From assembly GCA_013203065.1 (NCBI GenBank), contig JABMQV010000552.1:1-6913 (forward strand): a stretch of 6,913 nucleotides of DNA, given 5' to 3'. The position numbers and the translations under genes are program-made. Positions within the stretch are counted from its first letter, which is position 1; every line of letters begins with the position of its first letter. Under the pieces are notes generated by a model that was not told where the DNA came from, made no database searches, and saw only the letters and a program-made list of their open reading frames with translations. Positions 1 to 5,515 of the stretch are shown here, in pieces. The DNA is from Desulfobacteraceae bacterium (GTDB lineage Bacteria; Desulfobacterota; DSM-4660; Desulfatiglandales; Desulfatiglandaceae).

Positions 1-1422
1 AACAACCGCTCCGGCAATGCAGACGTAAAGGACCTGCTATTTTACGCGCTTACACTCTTGATCATTCTTTTGGTGGTAATTGCCATCAATCTTGTTGCCT
101 ATGAGGTCGCCCGGGGGGTCCACCTGTTTGCCCCCAGGGCCTTCCTATTCGCCATACCAGTGGCCTGTGGTGCAATGCTCATCACCGTGTTCAATGGGAT
201 TGGAGTCGCCGTTAGCTTTTCCCTCATCATTTCTGTCCTGGCCTCCCTCGTCCTGGGGGGCAGGGTGGAATATTTTATCTATTTTTTCCTTAGCTCTTTG
301 GTAGCAGCCTCTGGTGTCAGGAATTGCCGGGAGAGAAGCATCTTTATCAGGACAGGGCTAAAGGTCTCCGTATGCAGCATTATCCTGGCACTTTCCATTG
401 AGGCATTGCATGCCTCTTTTCTCACATTGGAGGCCCTAATCGCCTGCGCCTCAGCCTTTATCGGGGGAATTCTGGCAGGTATTCTTGCCACGGGGATCCT
501 TCCACTAATCGAAATGTCTTTTGGGTATACAACGGACATAAAGCTGCTTGAACTGGGAAATTTGGATAAGCCTCTCTTGCGAGATCTCATGGTGCAGGCA
601 CCAGGGACGTATCACCACTGCGTCATTGTAAGCAACATGGTGGAAGCATCAGCGGAAGCAATCGGGGCCAATCCTCTCTTAGCAAGGGTTGCCGCCTATT
701 ACCATGACATCGGAAAAATGAGGAAGCCCCTCTATTTTATAGAAAATCAGGCGCATCGGGAAAACCGGCATGAAAAGCTTGCCCCGTCCATGAGCAGCCT
801 GATCCTCATATCCCATGTCAAAGACGGGGTTGAACTCGCCAAGGAGCACAAACTTGGAAAAGAGATCATTGATATCATCAAACAACATCACGGGACGAGT
901 TTGATTTCCTTCTTTTATGAAAAGGCCAAGGAACAGGGCGAAAAAAGGGAAGGGAAGTCGCCCCAGGTCAAGGAAGAGGACTTTCGGTATCCCGGCCCCA
1001 GACCTCAAACCAAGGAGGCGGGGCTCATCATGGTGGCGGATATTGTGGAGGCGGCCTCCAGAACACTCGTGGACCCAACTGCCGCGCGCATCCAAGGGAT
1101 GGTACAGAAAATCATAAACAAGGTCTTCTCCGATGGGCAGCTTGATGAATGCGAGCTTACCTTGAAGGATCTTCATGAGATCGCAAAGAGTTTCAACAAG
1201 ACATTGAGCGGCATTTTTCATCACCGGATTGACTATCCTGAACCTGTATCCAAGACAGTTTCCTCTCTGAATCATGAAAGCGCCGGACGTGTAAAGGGTA
1301 GGTCAGGGAAAAAGGGAATAAATGGAAATACAGACCAAGTTTCAACAGAAGATTCCGGGCCTGGAGGGCGGGAAGATAAGGCAGAAGCTGGGGAGAGTCT
1401 TAAAAGACTTGGCTTGTCCTGA
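1..1422 (+). CDS. 7TMR-HD (PgpH-like) membrane HD phosphohydrolase, 5' partial
   Basis: The frame is open from the first base, so the true start and the N-terminal extracytoplasmic domain of this family lie upstream; 473 residues are visible. Visible residues 11-171 hold about five or six hydrophobic segments, matching the 7TM block of 7TMR-HD proteins. A cytoplasmic HD domain follows: a His pair at 205-206 (nt 613-618), the HD dyad in YYHDIGK at 235-236 (nt 703-708), a second His pair in IKQHHGT at 296-297, and a late metal-ligand Asp in MVADIVEAA near 347. PgpH members of this family hydrolyse cyclic di-AMP to pApA at the inner membrane; that substrate is inferred here from family resemblance. 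The recognisable family sequence ends at IDYPE (about nt 1242). The last 59 residues are a polar, low-complexity tail that runs 101 bases into ybeY. The pairing with ybeY is common in bacteria. Family assignment is very secure, exact substrate less so. Confidence 0.93.
   Translation, partial: NNRSGNADVKDLLFYALTLLIILLVVIAINLVAYEVARGVHLFAPRAFLFAIPVACGAMLITVFNGIGVAVSFSLIISVLASLVLGGRVEYFIYFFLSSLVAASGVRNCRERSIFIRTGLKVSVCSIILALSIEALHASFLTLEALIACASAFIGGILAGILATGILPLIEMSFGYTTDIKLLELGNLDKPLLRDLMVQAPGTYHHCVIVSNMVEASAEAIGANPLLARVAAYYHDIGKMRKPLYFIENQAHRENRHEKLAPSMSSLILISHVKDGVELAKEHKLGKEIIDIIKQHHGTSLISFFYEKAKEQGEKREGKSPQVKEEDFRYPGPRPQTKEAGLIMVADIVEAASRTLVDPTAARIQGMVQKIINKVFSDGQLDECELTLKDLHEIAKSFNKTLSGIFHHRIDYPEPVSKTVSSLNHESAGRVKGRSGKKGINGNTDQVSTEDSGPGGREDKAEAGESLKRLGLS
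1311..1317 (+). promoter_or_regulatory. Shine-Dalgarno for ybeY
   Basis: The purine-rich AAAGGGA lies four bases before the ATG at 1322. It supports this start even though the ATG is inside the preceding HD gene. Confidence 0.55.
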
Positions 1423-1762
1423 TAAGGAACTGAGCATTCTCTTTACAGACGATAGTCACATTTCGCACCTAAACCGCCATTACCTGAAGAAAAATGGGCC
1501 CACAAATGTGTTGGCCTTTCCCATGGAGGGGGGAGCGCCCTCCGGGATTGACTCCCCCATGCTGGGGGATGTTGTTATCTCGGTAGATTCTGCCCTGAGG
1601 GAATCAAGAGGGCTTGGAGAAAACCTAGAGTTTACGATCCATCGCCTATTGATCCACGGTGTTTTGCACCTGATGGGATATGACCATGAAAAATCGGCGG
1701 ATGGGGCGAAGCAAATGGAAAAAGAGGAAAAACGGCTGATCTCTTTGATCAAGGAGGGCTGA
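1322..1762 (+). CDS. ybeY: Endoribonuclease YbeY (rRNA maturation factor)
   Basis: A 146-residue member of the UPF0054/YbeY family of metal-dependent endoribonucleases, which act in 16S rRNA 3'-end maturation and ribosome quality control. The zinc-binding signature HGVLHLMGYDH is complete, with His at 112, 116 and 122. The upstream signature GPTNVLAFPM (59-68) and LGDVVIS (81-87) are also present. Length is normal for the family. The ATG at 1322 gives the usual family N-terminus and has an SD-like sequence before it; it overlaps the end of the HD gene by 101 bases in another frame. The stop is four bases before pdxJ. One oddity: the Arg that precedes the PTNVL motif in E. coli (Arg59, in YRGKDKPTNVL) aligns with Leu55 here (YLKKNGPTNVL). 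Confidence 0.95.
   Translation: MEIQTKFQQKIPGLEGGKIRQKLGRVLKDLACPDKELSILFTDDSHISHLNRHYLKKNGPTNVLAFPMEGGAPSGIDSPMLGDVVISVDSALRESRGLGENLEFTIHRLLIHGVLHLMGYDHEKSADGAKQMEKEEKRLISLIKEG
1751..1757 (+). promoter_or_regulatory. Strong Shine-Dalgarno for pdxJ
   Basis: AAGGAGG, a full match to the consensus, lies within the last codons of ybeY with eight bases before the pdxJ ATG at 1766. It is the strongest ribosome binding site in the window that sits correctly before a standard start. Confidence 0.85.
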
Positions 1763-1765
1763 CTT

Positions 1766-2485
1766 ATGGCACGTTTGGCTGTGAATGTAGACCACGTGGC
1801 CACCGTTCGAGAGGCCAGAGGGATCGATGTCCCCGACCCTGTCCTGGCAGCCGGCCTGGCAGAACTGGCGGGTGCGGATGGGATCATTTGTCACCTGAGG
1901 GAAGACAGACGCCACATTGACGATAGGGACCTAAGGCTCTTGCGTGATACCGTAAAGACAAAACTGAACATGGAGATGGCTGCCGTTGACGAAATGGTGG
2001 AAATTGCCCTCACGGTAAAGCCCCATGTGGTTACCTTGGTCCCCGAAAAAAGAGAGGAACTCACAACAGAAGGCGGCCTCAACGTTACGGCCCAACCTGA
2101 TTACTACAGAGGTGTTGTGGAGCGCCTTAAGAATGGGGGTATTCCGGTTAGTTTCTTTATCGATCCCGACCCGGAACAAGTCCAGGCTGCACAGCAATGT
2201 GGGGGAGATATCGTAGAGATTCACACCGGCCATTATTCCGAGGCCGGGTCAGAATCGGAAGCTATTGTGCGGTTTGAGAGAATCAAGCGGGCTGTTGAAT
2301 CGGCCTCCGGCCTCGATCTCAGGATCAGTGCCGGACACGGGCTCAATTACGCCAACATCAAACCGTTTGGGGCCTTGCCACAGATAGAGGAGTACAGCAT
2401 AGGGCATAGCATCGTTGCGAGGGCAATCCTGGTAGGATTTGAGAGGGCTGTTCGGGAAATGATCCAATTGGTCAACAACTTCTAA
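1766..2485 (+). CDS. pdxJ: Pyridoxine 5'-phosphate synthase
   Basis: A 239-residue TIM-barrel enzyme that condenses 3-amino-2-oxopropyl phosphate with 1-deoxy-D-xylulose 5-phosphate to make pyridoxine 5'-phosphate, the last ring-closing step of the DXP-dependent vitamin B6 pathway. It is cytosolic and an octamer in E. coli. The catalytic and binding residues known from E. coli PdxJ fall at the same numbers here: Asn7, Asp9, His10, Arg18, His43, Arg45, His50, Glu70, Thr100 and His191. The N-terminus MARLAVNVDHVATVREARG is canonical, and so are HLREDRRHI (43-51) and SAGHGLNY (188-195). Nothing is truncated. The gene follows ybeY by three bases, has its own strong SD, and ends two bases before acpS, so the three are very likely cotranscribed. 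Its presence implies de novo B6 synthesis by the PdxA/PdxJ route rather than PdxS/PdxT. Confidence 0.98.
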   Translation: MARLAVNVDHVATVREARGIDVPDPVLAAGLAELAGADGIICHLREDRRHIDDRDLRLLRDTVKTKLNMEMAAVDEMVEIALTVKPHVVTLVPEKREELTTEGGLNVTAQPDYYRGVVERLKNGGIPVSFFIDPDPEQVQAAQQCGGDIVEIHTGHYSEAGSESEAIVRFERIKRAVESASGLDLRISAGHGLNYANIKPFGALPQIEEYSIGHSIVARAILVGFERAVREMIQLVNNF

Positions 2486-2487
2486 AG

Positions 2488-2886
2488 ATGATTTACGGGA
2501 TTGGCGTAGACCTGGTAAGCATCCCCAGGATTGAAAGGGTGATGGATAGATGGGGAGAGAGGTTCGTTAATCGTGTATTTACGGCTGCTGAGGCCCGTTT
2601 TTGTTACCAAAGAGGATTTCCCCCATCTGCCTTTGCCCTTCGATTCGCCGCCAAAGAGGCCTTTTCCAAGGCATTGGGCCTGGGGATGAGAAAGGGAATC
2701 AAATGGAATGACGTGGAAGTCTTTAATTATCCAACCGGGAAACCCAGCCTAAGGCTCCATGGAAGGTCTTCTGAAATCTTGAGCAAAAACGGTATAACCG
2801 GTATCCATCTGAGCCTTTCTGACGAGAGAGAGTACGGCGTAGCGATGGTGGTGCTTGAGAGGGCAGAGAGTCTGCCCCACGACTGA
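2488..2886 (+). CDS. acpS: Holo-[acyl-carrier-protein] synthase
   Basis: A 132-residue member of the 4'-phosphopantetheinyl transferase family that moves the phosphopantetheine arm of CoA onto the serine of apo-acyl carrier protein, switching on fatty acid synthesis. The magnesium-binding Asp8 lies in GIGVDLV (4-10), and Glu57 lies in the second signature RFAAKEAFSKALG (52-64). The late motif IHLSLSDEREYGVAMVV is typical. Length is normal for the short, trimeric AcpS class. The ATG is two bases after the pdxJ stop and I see no good SD before it, so translation is probably coupled to pdxJ. It is separated from tsaE by 119 bases. Confidence 0.97.
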   Translation: MIYGIGVDLVSIPRIERVMDRWGERFVNRVFTAAEARFCYQRGFPPSAFALRFAAKEAFSKALGLGMRKGIKWNDVEVFNYPTGKPSLRLHGRSSEILSKNGITGIHLSLSDEREYGVAMVVLERAESLPHD

Positions 2887-2970
2887 CACTGCTATCTTTT
2901 TGTGATTCGGTTTGATTACCTCGTCCAGGTTACCAAAAAATGCCACCCAAAAGGCTCGATGGAAAGCGGT

Positions 2971-2976
2971 AAGGAG
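2971..2976 (+). promoter_or_regulatory. Good Shine-Dalgarno with no standard start, upstream of tsaE
   Basis: AAGGAG is a strong SD match, but no ATG or GTG follows at normal distance. In the tsaE frame a CTG codon starts five bases later (2982), and the frame is open from there into tsaE, with its last stop at 2970-2972. The TTG at 3006, with a weaker AGGA at 2993-2996, is the more ordinary start. The site may be chance. Confidence 0.35.
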
Positions 2977-3005
2977 TTGACCTGATATCCACAGGACCCC
3001 GTAAC

Positions 3006-3488
3006 TTGAAAGGAAAATATCTCAAATATCATACCTTGTCCGATCAAGAGACAATCAATCTGGGCCGAAAGTTAGGTTCTGTCCTTGAGGAAGGGGATGT
3101 CATTGCCATGGCAGGGGAGTTGGGAAGCGGAAAGACATGGTTTGCAAAGGGTGTTGGTTCTGGTCTTGGTGTACCTGAGGAGTCCGTTATCACCAGCCCC
3201 TCCTTTGCCCTTGTCAATGAGTACAAAGGCCGTTGTCCCTTTCTCCACATGGACATCTATCGGTTGGAAGAGGTTTCAGATTTTCTTTCTGCGGGCCTTG
3301 ATGAATATTTCTATGGGAACGGAGTTGTGGTTGTGGAGTGGGCCGATCGCTGGCCCAGCATTCTGCCGGAATGGCGGCTGGAGGTCAAATTTGAAATTGT
3401 TGATGATCAAACCCGCGCTATTACCTTTTCGAGGGATCATCCCAGGGCCATGGAAATCTTGAAAAATTTTGAATCACAATCCAGTTGA
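3006..3488 (+). CDS. tsaE: tRNA t6A37 threonylcarbamoyladenosine biosynthesis ATPase TsaE
   Basis: A 160-residue P-loop ATPase (YjeE family) that works with TsaB and TsaD to put the threonylcarbamoyl group on A37 of ANN-decoding tRNAs; its ATP hydrolysis resets the complex. The Walker A motif GELGSGKT is at residues 37-44, a TSPSF switch-like segment at 63-67, HMDIYRLE with the Asp at 83, and the hallmark VVVEWADRWP with Glu111-Trp112. Length is ordinary for the family. The start is taken as TTG 3006, preceded by AGGA at 2993-2996, because no ATG or GTG lies between the upstream in-frame stop (2970-2972) and the conserved region; a CTG at 2982 is an alternative that would add eight residues. 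Eight bases separate it from lysC. Its functional partner tsaD is further along in the same window; tsaB is not seen. Confidence 0.95.
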   Translation: MKGKYLKYHTLSDQETINLGRKLGSVLEEGDVIAMAGELGSGKTWFAKGVGSGLGVPEESVITSPSFALVNEYKGRCPFLHMDIYRLEEVSDFLSAGLDEYFYGNGVVVVEWADRWPSILPEWRLEVKFEIVDDQTRAITFSRDHPRAMEILKNFESQSS

Positions 3489-3490
3489 GG
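3487..3490 (+). promoter_or_regulatory. Shine-Dalgarno for lysC
   Basis: GAGG, overlapping the tsaE stop codon, is six bases before ATG 3497. It favours this ATG over the TTG at 3485, which would add four unconserved residues and lacks such a site. Confidence 0.55.
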
Positions 3491-3496
3491 TCGTGT

Positions 3497-4729
3497 ATGG
3501 CACTAATTGTCCAAAAATACGGCGGCACCTCCGTTGGCGATATTGAAAAGATAAGATCCGTTGCCACCAGGGTCATCGAAAACCACCGGAAGGGTAATCA
3601 AATGGTGATTGTTCTATCGGCCATGGCAGGGCAGACTGATGCACTGATCAAACTTGCGGAGGAAATCGGACCCGATCCAGATCCCAGAGAACTCGATGTC
3701 CTGATGTCCACCGGAGAACAAGCGGCCATCGCCCTCTTTGCCATGACCGTAAAATCCATGGGGTATGATGCCCGCTCCCTGCTGGGCTTCCAGGTGGCCA
3801 TCCATACAGATCATTTATATGGTAAGGCCCGGATTCATGAGATAGGAACTGAACGTATAAGGGAAGAACTGGATCAACAAAGGATCGTCGCTGTGGCAGG
3901 CTTCCAGGGGCTTGATGACCACGGCAACATCACAACCCTGGGCAGAGGAGGGTCTGATACCACCGCGGTTGCCCTAGCCGCGGCCTTAAAGGCCGATGTG
4001 TGTGAAATCTATACCGATGTGGACGGCATCTACACCACCGATCCAAACATCTGCCCAAAGGCCAGGAAGATGGATGCCCTCTCCTATGATGAAATGCTTG
4101 AGATGGCCAGTTTGGGGGCCAAGGTCCTGGAAATCCGCTCCGTCGAATTCGCAAAGAAATTTGAAGTGCCGATCCATGTAAGATCAACCTTTACCAATGA
4201 AAGGGGTACCATGGTGATAGGCGAAACAACAGATATGGAAAAGGTATTGGTTTCAGGGGTGGCCTATAATAAGAACGAAGCAAGGGTCACTATCAGAAAG
4301 GTCCCTGATCAACCAGGGGTTGCCTCACAGATATTCGATCCCATCTTTAAATCGGGCATTGTGGTAGACATGATCGTACAAAATACCAGCGAAGACGGGC
4401 TGACTGATCTAACATTCACCGTCCTTAAGTCCGATTTTTACAAGACAATGAGACTTGTGGGCGACGTGGCAAAAGGAATCGGGGCAGAAAGCGTCTTTGG
4501 CGACGAGGACATTGCCAAGGTCTCCATCATAGGGGTAGGGATGAGAAGCCACGCAGGCGTTGCCAAGAAAATGTTTGCGGCGCTGGCCGGAGAAAACATA
4601 AACATCATGATGATAAGCACCTCTGAAATAAAAATATCCTGTGTAATAGAGGAAAAATATACCGAGCTTGCCGTGCGGGTACTTCACAAGGCCTTTGGGT
4701 TGGACCATGAGGAAAAGGAAGGTCAATGA
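3497..4729 (+). CDS. lysC: Aspartate kinase, lysine-sensitive type with two ACT domains
   Basis: A 410-residue aspartokinase catalysing ATP-dependent phosphorylation of L-aspartate, the committed step toward lysine, threonine, methionine and diaminopimelate. The amino-acid kinase domain carries KYGGTSVGD (7-15), an STGEQ segment, GRGGSDTTAVALAAAL and EIYTDVDGIYTTDP. Two ACT domains follow: the first around ARVTIRKVPDQPGVASQIF, the second around KVSIIGVGMRSHAGVAKKMF and MMISTSEIKIS, the region where allosteric inhibitors bind in relatives. This is the monofunctional layout of B. subtilis LysC and Corynebacterium Ask, not the fused ThrA/MetL type. ATG 3497 is chosen because MALIVQKYGGTSVGD is the usual family N-terminus and an SD precedes it. 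An internal in-frame ATG at 4211 could yield a separate ACT-only subunit. The 3' end overlaps the next gene by 23 bases. Confidence 0.97.
   Translation: MALIVQKYGGTSVGDIEKIRSVATRVIENHRKGNQMVIVLSAMAGQTDALIKLAEEIGPDPDPRELDVLMSTGEQAAIALFAMTVKSMGYDARSLLGFQVAIHTDHLYGKARIHEIGTERIREELDQQRIVAVAGFQGLDDHGNITTLGRGGSDTTAVALAAALKADVCEIYTDVDGIYTTDPNICPKARKMDALSYDEMLEMASLGAKVLEIRSVEFAKKFEVPIHVRSTFTNERGTMVIGETTDMEKVLVSGVAYNKNEARVTIRKVPDQPGVASQIFDPIFKSGIVVDMIVQNTSEDGLTDLTFTVLKSDFYKTMRLVGDVAKGIGAESVFGDEDIAKVSIIGVGMRSHAGVAKKMFAALAGENINIMMISTSEIKISCVIEEKYTELAVRVLHKAFGLDHEEKEGQ
4200..4213 (+). promoter_or_regulatory. Possible internal translation start inside lysC (beta subunit)
   Basis: AAAGGGG at 4200-4206 is followed after four bases by an in-frame ATG at 4211 (codon 239). 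Starting here gives a 172-residue product consisting of both ACT domains. Aspartokinases of B. subtilis and Corynebacterium glutamicum are known to make such a beta subunit from an internal start in the linker between the kinase and ACT regions. That it is used here is inference. Confidence 0.4.
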
Positions 4730-5264
4730 CATTTGTACGGGGGGGCTGCTCCTACTGCTCCTCATGTTGCTCATGAATCTGCAGGGAGGCACCTCAGGCC
4801 TGGCAGGGCTTGACCGGACGGTCCTCCCCAAGGGGATATTTATTCAGGTTTCAGGGAACATAAAACAACCTGGCCTCTATGGATTTTTCCAGCCACCCCA
4901 TCTAACGGAACTGCTTGCCAGGGCTGGAGGACCCAACCGGGGGACCGAAAAGGGGAAGCAGTTGAAAGATGTTTCCCTATCGTCCGGCAGAAGGATCGAG
5001 GTGCGGAGTGCAGGAGAAGAAACCGAGATCTTTGAATCTGAAATGTCAGCCTTCCACAAAATCACCCTTGGGTTGCCCATCTCACTCAATCGTGAAACCA
5101 AGGAAGGGCTGACCGCGATCCCCGGAATCGGTCCCAAAATCGCAAGAGACATTATTTCAGAAAGGGTCAAGAGAGGCGGCTTTCAGAGGCTGGAGGAAAT
5201 CCTGTCCGTTCAAGGAATCGGCCCGGTCATGTTTGATAAGATAAGACCTTACCTCGTGCTATAG
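4707..5264 (+). CDS. ComEA-like SLBB plus helix-hairpin-helix protein, membrane-anchored or exported
   Basis: A 185-residue protein in three parts. Residues 1-28 have a basic start (RKRK) and a leucine-rich core, a signal peptide or membrane anchor; Gly31-Leu32-Ala33 could serve as a signal peptidase site. Residues 43-100 resemble an SLBB beta-grasp domain (IQVSGNIKQPGLYGF, then LTELLARAGGP). Residues 127-185 are a double helix-hairpin-helix region of the ComEA type, with LTAIPGIGPKIARDII and VQGIGPVMFDKIRPYL. This order is that of B. subtilis ComEA, the DNA receptor for transformation, which points to non-specific DNA binding outside the inner membrane. ATG 4707 is preferred because it begins exactly at the signal-like segment; an earlier TTG at 4668 would put 13 extra residues in front. 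It overlaps lysC by 23 bases and has no strong SD, so coupling to lysC is likely. A competence role is inferred; no other competence gene is visible here. Confidence 0.82.
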   Translation: MRKRKVNDICTGGLLLLLLMLLMNLQGGTSGLAGLDRTVLPKGIFIQVSGNIKQPGLYGFFQPPHLTELLARAGGPNRGTEKGKQLKDVSLSSGRRIEVRSAGEETEIFESEMSAFHKITLGLPISLNRETKEGLTAIPGIGPKIARDIISERVKRGGFQRLEEILSVQGIGPVMFDKIRPYLVL

Positions 5265-5350
5265 AGTGCTCAGGGAAATTGGGGCTATCTCCTATCACTT
5301 TCTTTTTCATGAGGACATGATGATGGGGCAGTAAATTCCCCGCTGAACTT

Positions 5351-5400
5351 CCATGGTCCAACCCGGATCGACCCTGGCCCAATCCTAACCCGGATAAACC
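5351..5400. repeat. Imperfect tandem duplication, two units
   Basis: Unit 1 (5351-5373, 23 bases) and unit 2 (5372-5400, 29 bases) align with 19 of 23 matched positions once a six-base insertion (TCCTAA) in unit 2 is allowed. The shared core AACCCGGAT occurs at 5360-5368 and again at 5387-5395, 27 bases apart. The units share bases 5372-5373 at the junction. Confidence 0.5.
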
Positions 5401-5408
5401 GGAATCGT

Positions 5409-5461
5409 GAATTGAAGATTTGAGGAGTTGAATGCAATCTCCAGGTTGAACCTTTCAATTC
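5409..5461. repeat. Nested inverted repeats upstream of tsaD
   Basis: GAATTGAA at 5409-5416 is perfectly complementary to TTCAATTC at 5454-5461. Inside lie a hairpin at 5424-5442 (GGAGTTG, loop AATG, CAA, one bulged T, CTCC: seven pairs) and an 11-base near-palindrome AGGTTGAACCT at 5443-5453. The parts could fold together as an outer stem enclosing two smaller ones. There is no T tract after it, so it is not an obvious intrinsic terminator. Confidence 0.45.
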
Positions 5462-5515
5462 CCTGAATCCGTAAATCCAGTCACCGCCAGGTACCACTGA
5501 GAGATAGATATTCAC

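Larger units (their letters stand above)
5265..5515. other. Intergenic region before tsaD with repeats and inverted repeats
   Basis: This 251-base stretch is the longest gap in the window. I see no convincing gene. Near its start a weak hairpin (GGGG, loop CTAT, CTCC at 5281-5292) is followed by a T-rich run (5299-5308), a poor candidate terminator for the upstream genes. The middle holds an imperfect tandem duplication (5351-5400) and the second half several inverted repeats (5409-5461). No sigma-70 promoter with both elements well matched was found. The region has the look of degenerate repeat-derived DNA or of a structured 5' leader for tsaD. Confidence 0.5.

Noticed and set aside
679..1275. 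A 198-codon minus-strand open frame opposite the HD domain
   Set aside because: The + strand here encodes the conserved HD motifs; the antisense product has no family features and looks like a shadow.
2902..2985. A 27-codon + strand frame starting at GTG 2902 between acpS and tsaE
   Set aside because: Too short, no SD, no recognisable motif. Kept only as part of the finding on the gap.
3485..3496. TTG 3485 as the lysC start
   Set aside because: It adds four unconserved residues and overlaps the tsaE stop, whereas ATG 3497 gives the canonical MALIVQKYGG start with GAGG six bases upstream.
4409..4831. A 140-codon minus-strand open frame across the lysC/SLBB-HhH junction
   Set aside because: It is antisense to conserved ACT-domain sequence and to the signal-like start of the next gene; no motif or SD supports it.
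5281..5308. Intrinsic terminator after the SLBB-HhH gene
   Set aside because: The stem is only four pairs including a G-T pair, and the T run is interrupted and begins several bases after the stem. Too weak to call.
5446..5477. Sigma-70 promoter for tsaD (TTGAAC with TAAATC)
   Set aside because: The spacing is about 20 bases and the -10 matches at only three positions; not distinguishable from chance.
5285..5515. A minus-strand open frame of 76 codons filling almost the whole gap before tsaD
   Set aside because: It begins with GTG and lacks an SD on that strand, has no recognisable domain, and its sequence simply reads through the duplicated and inverted repeats. Probably a chance open frame.
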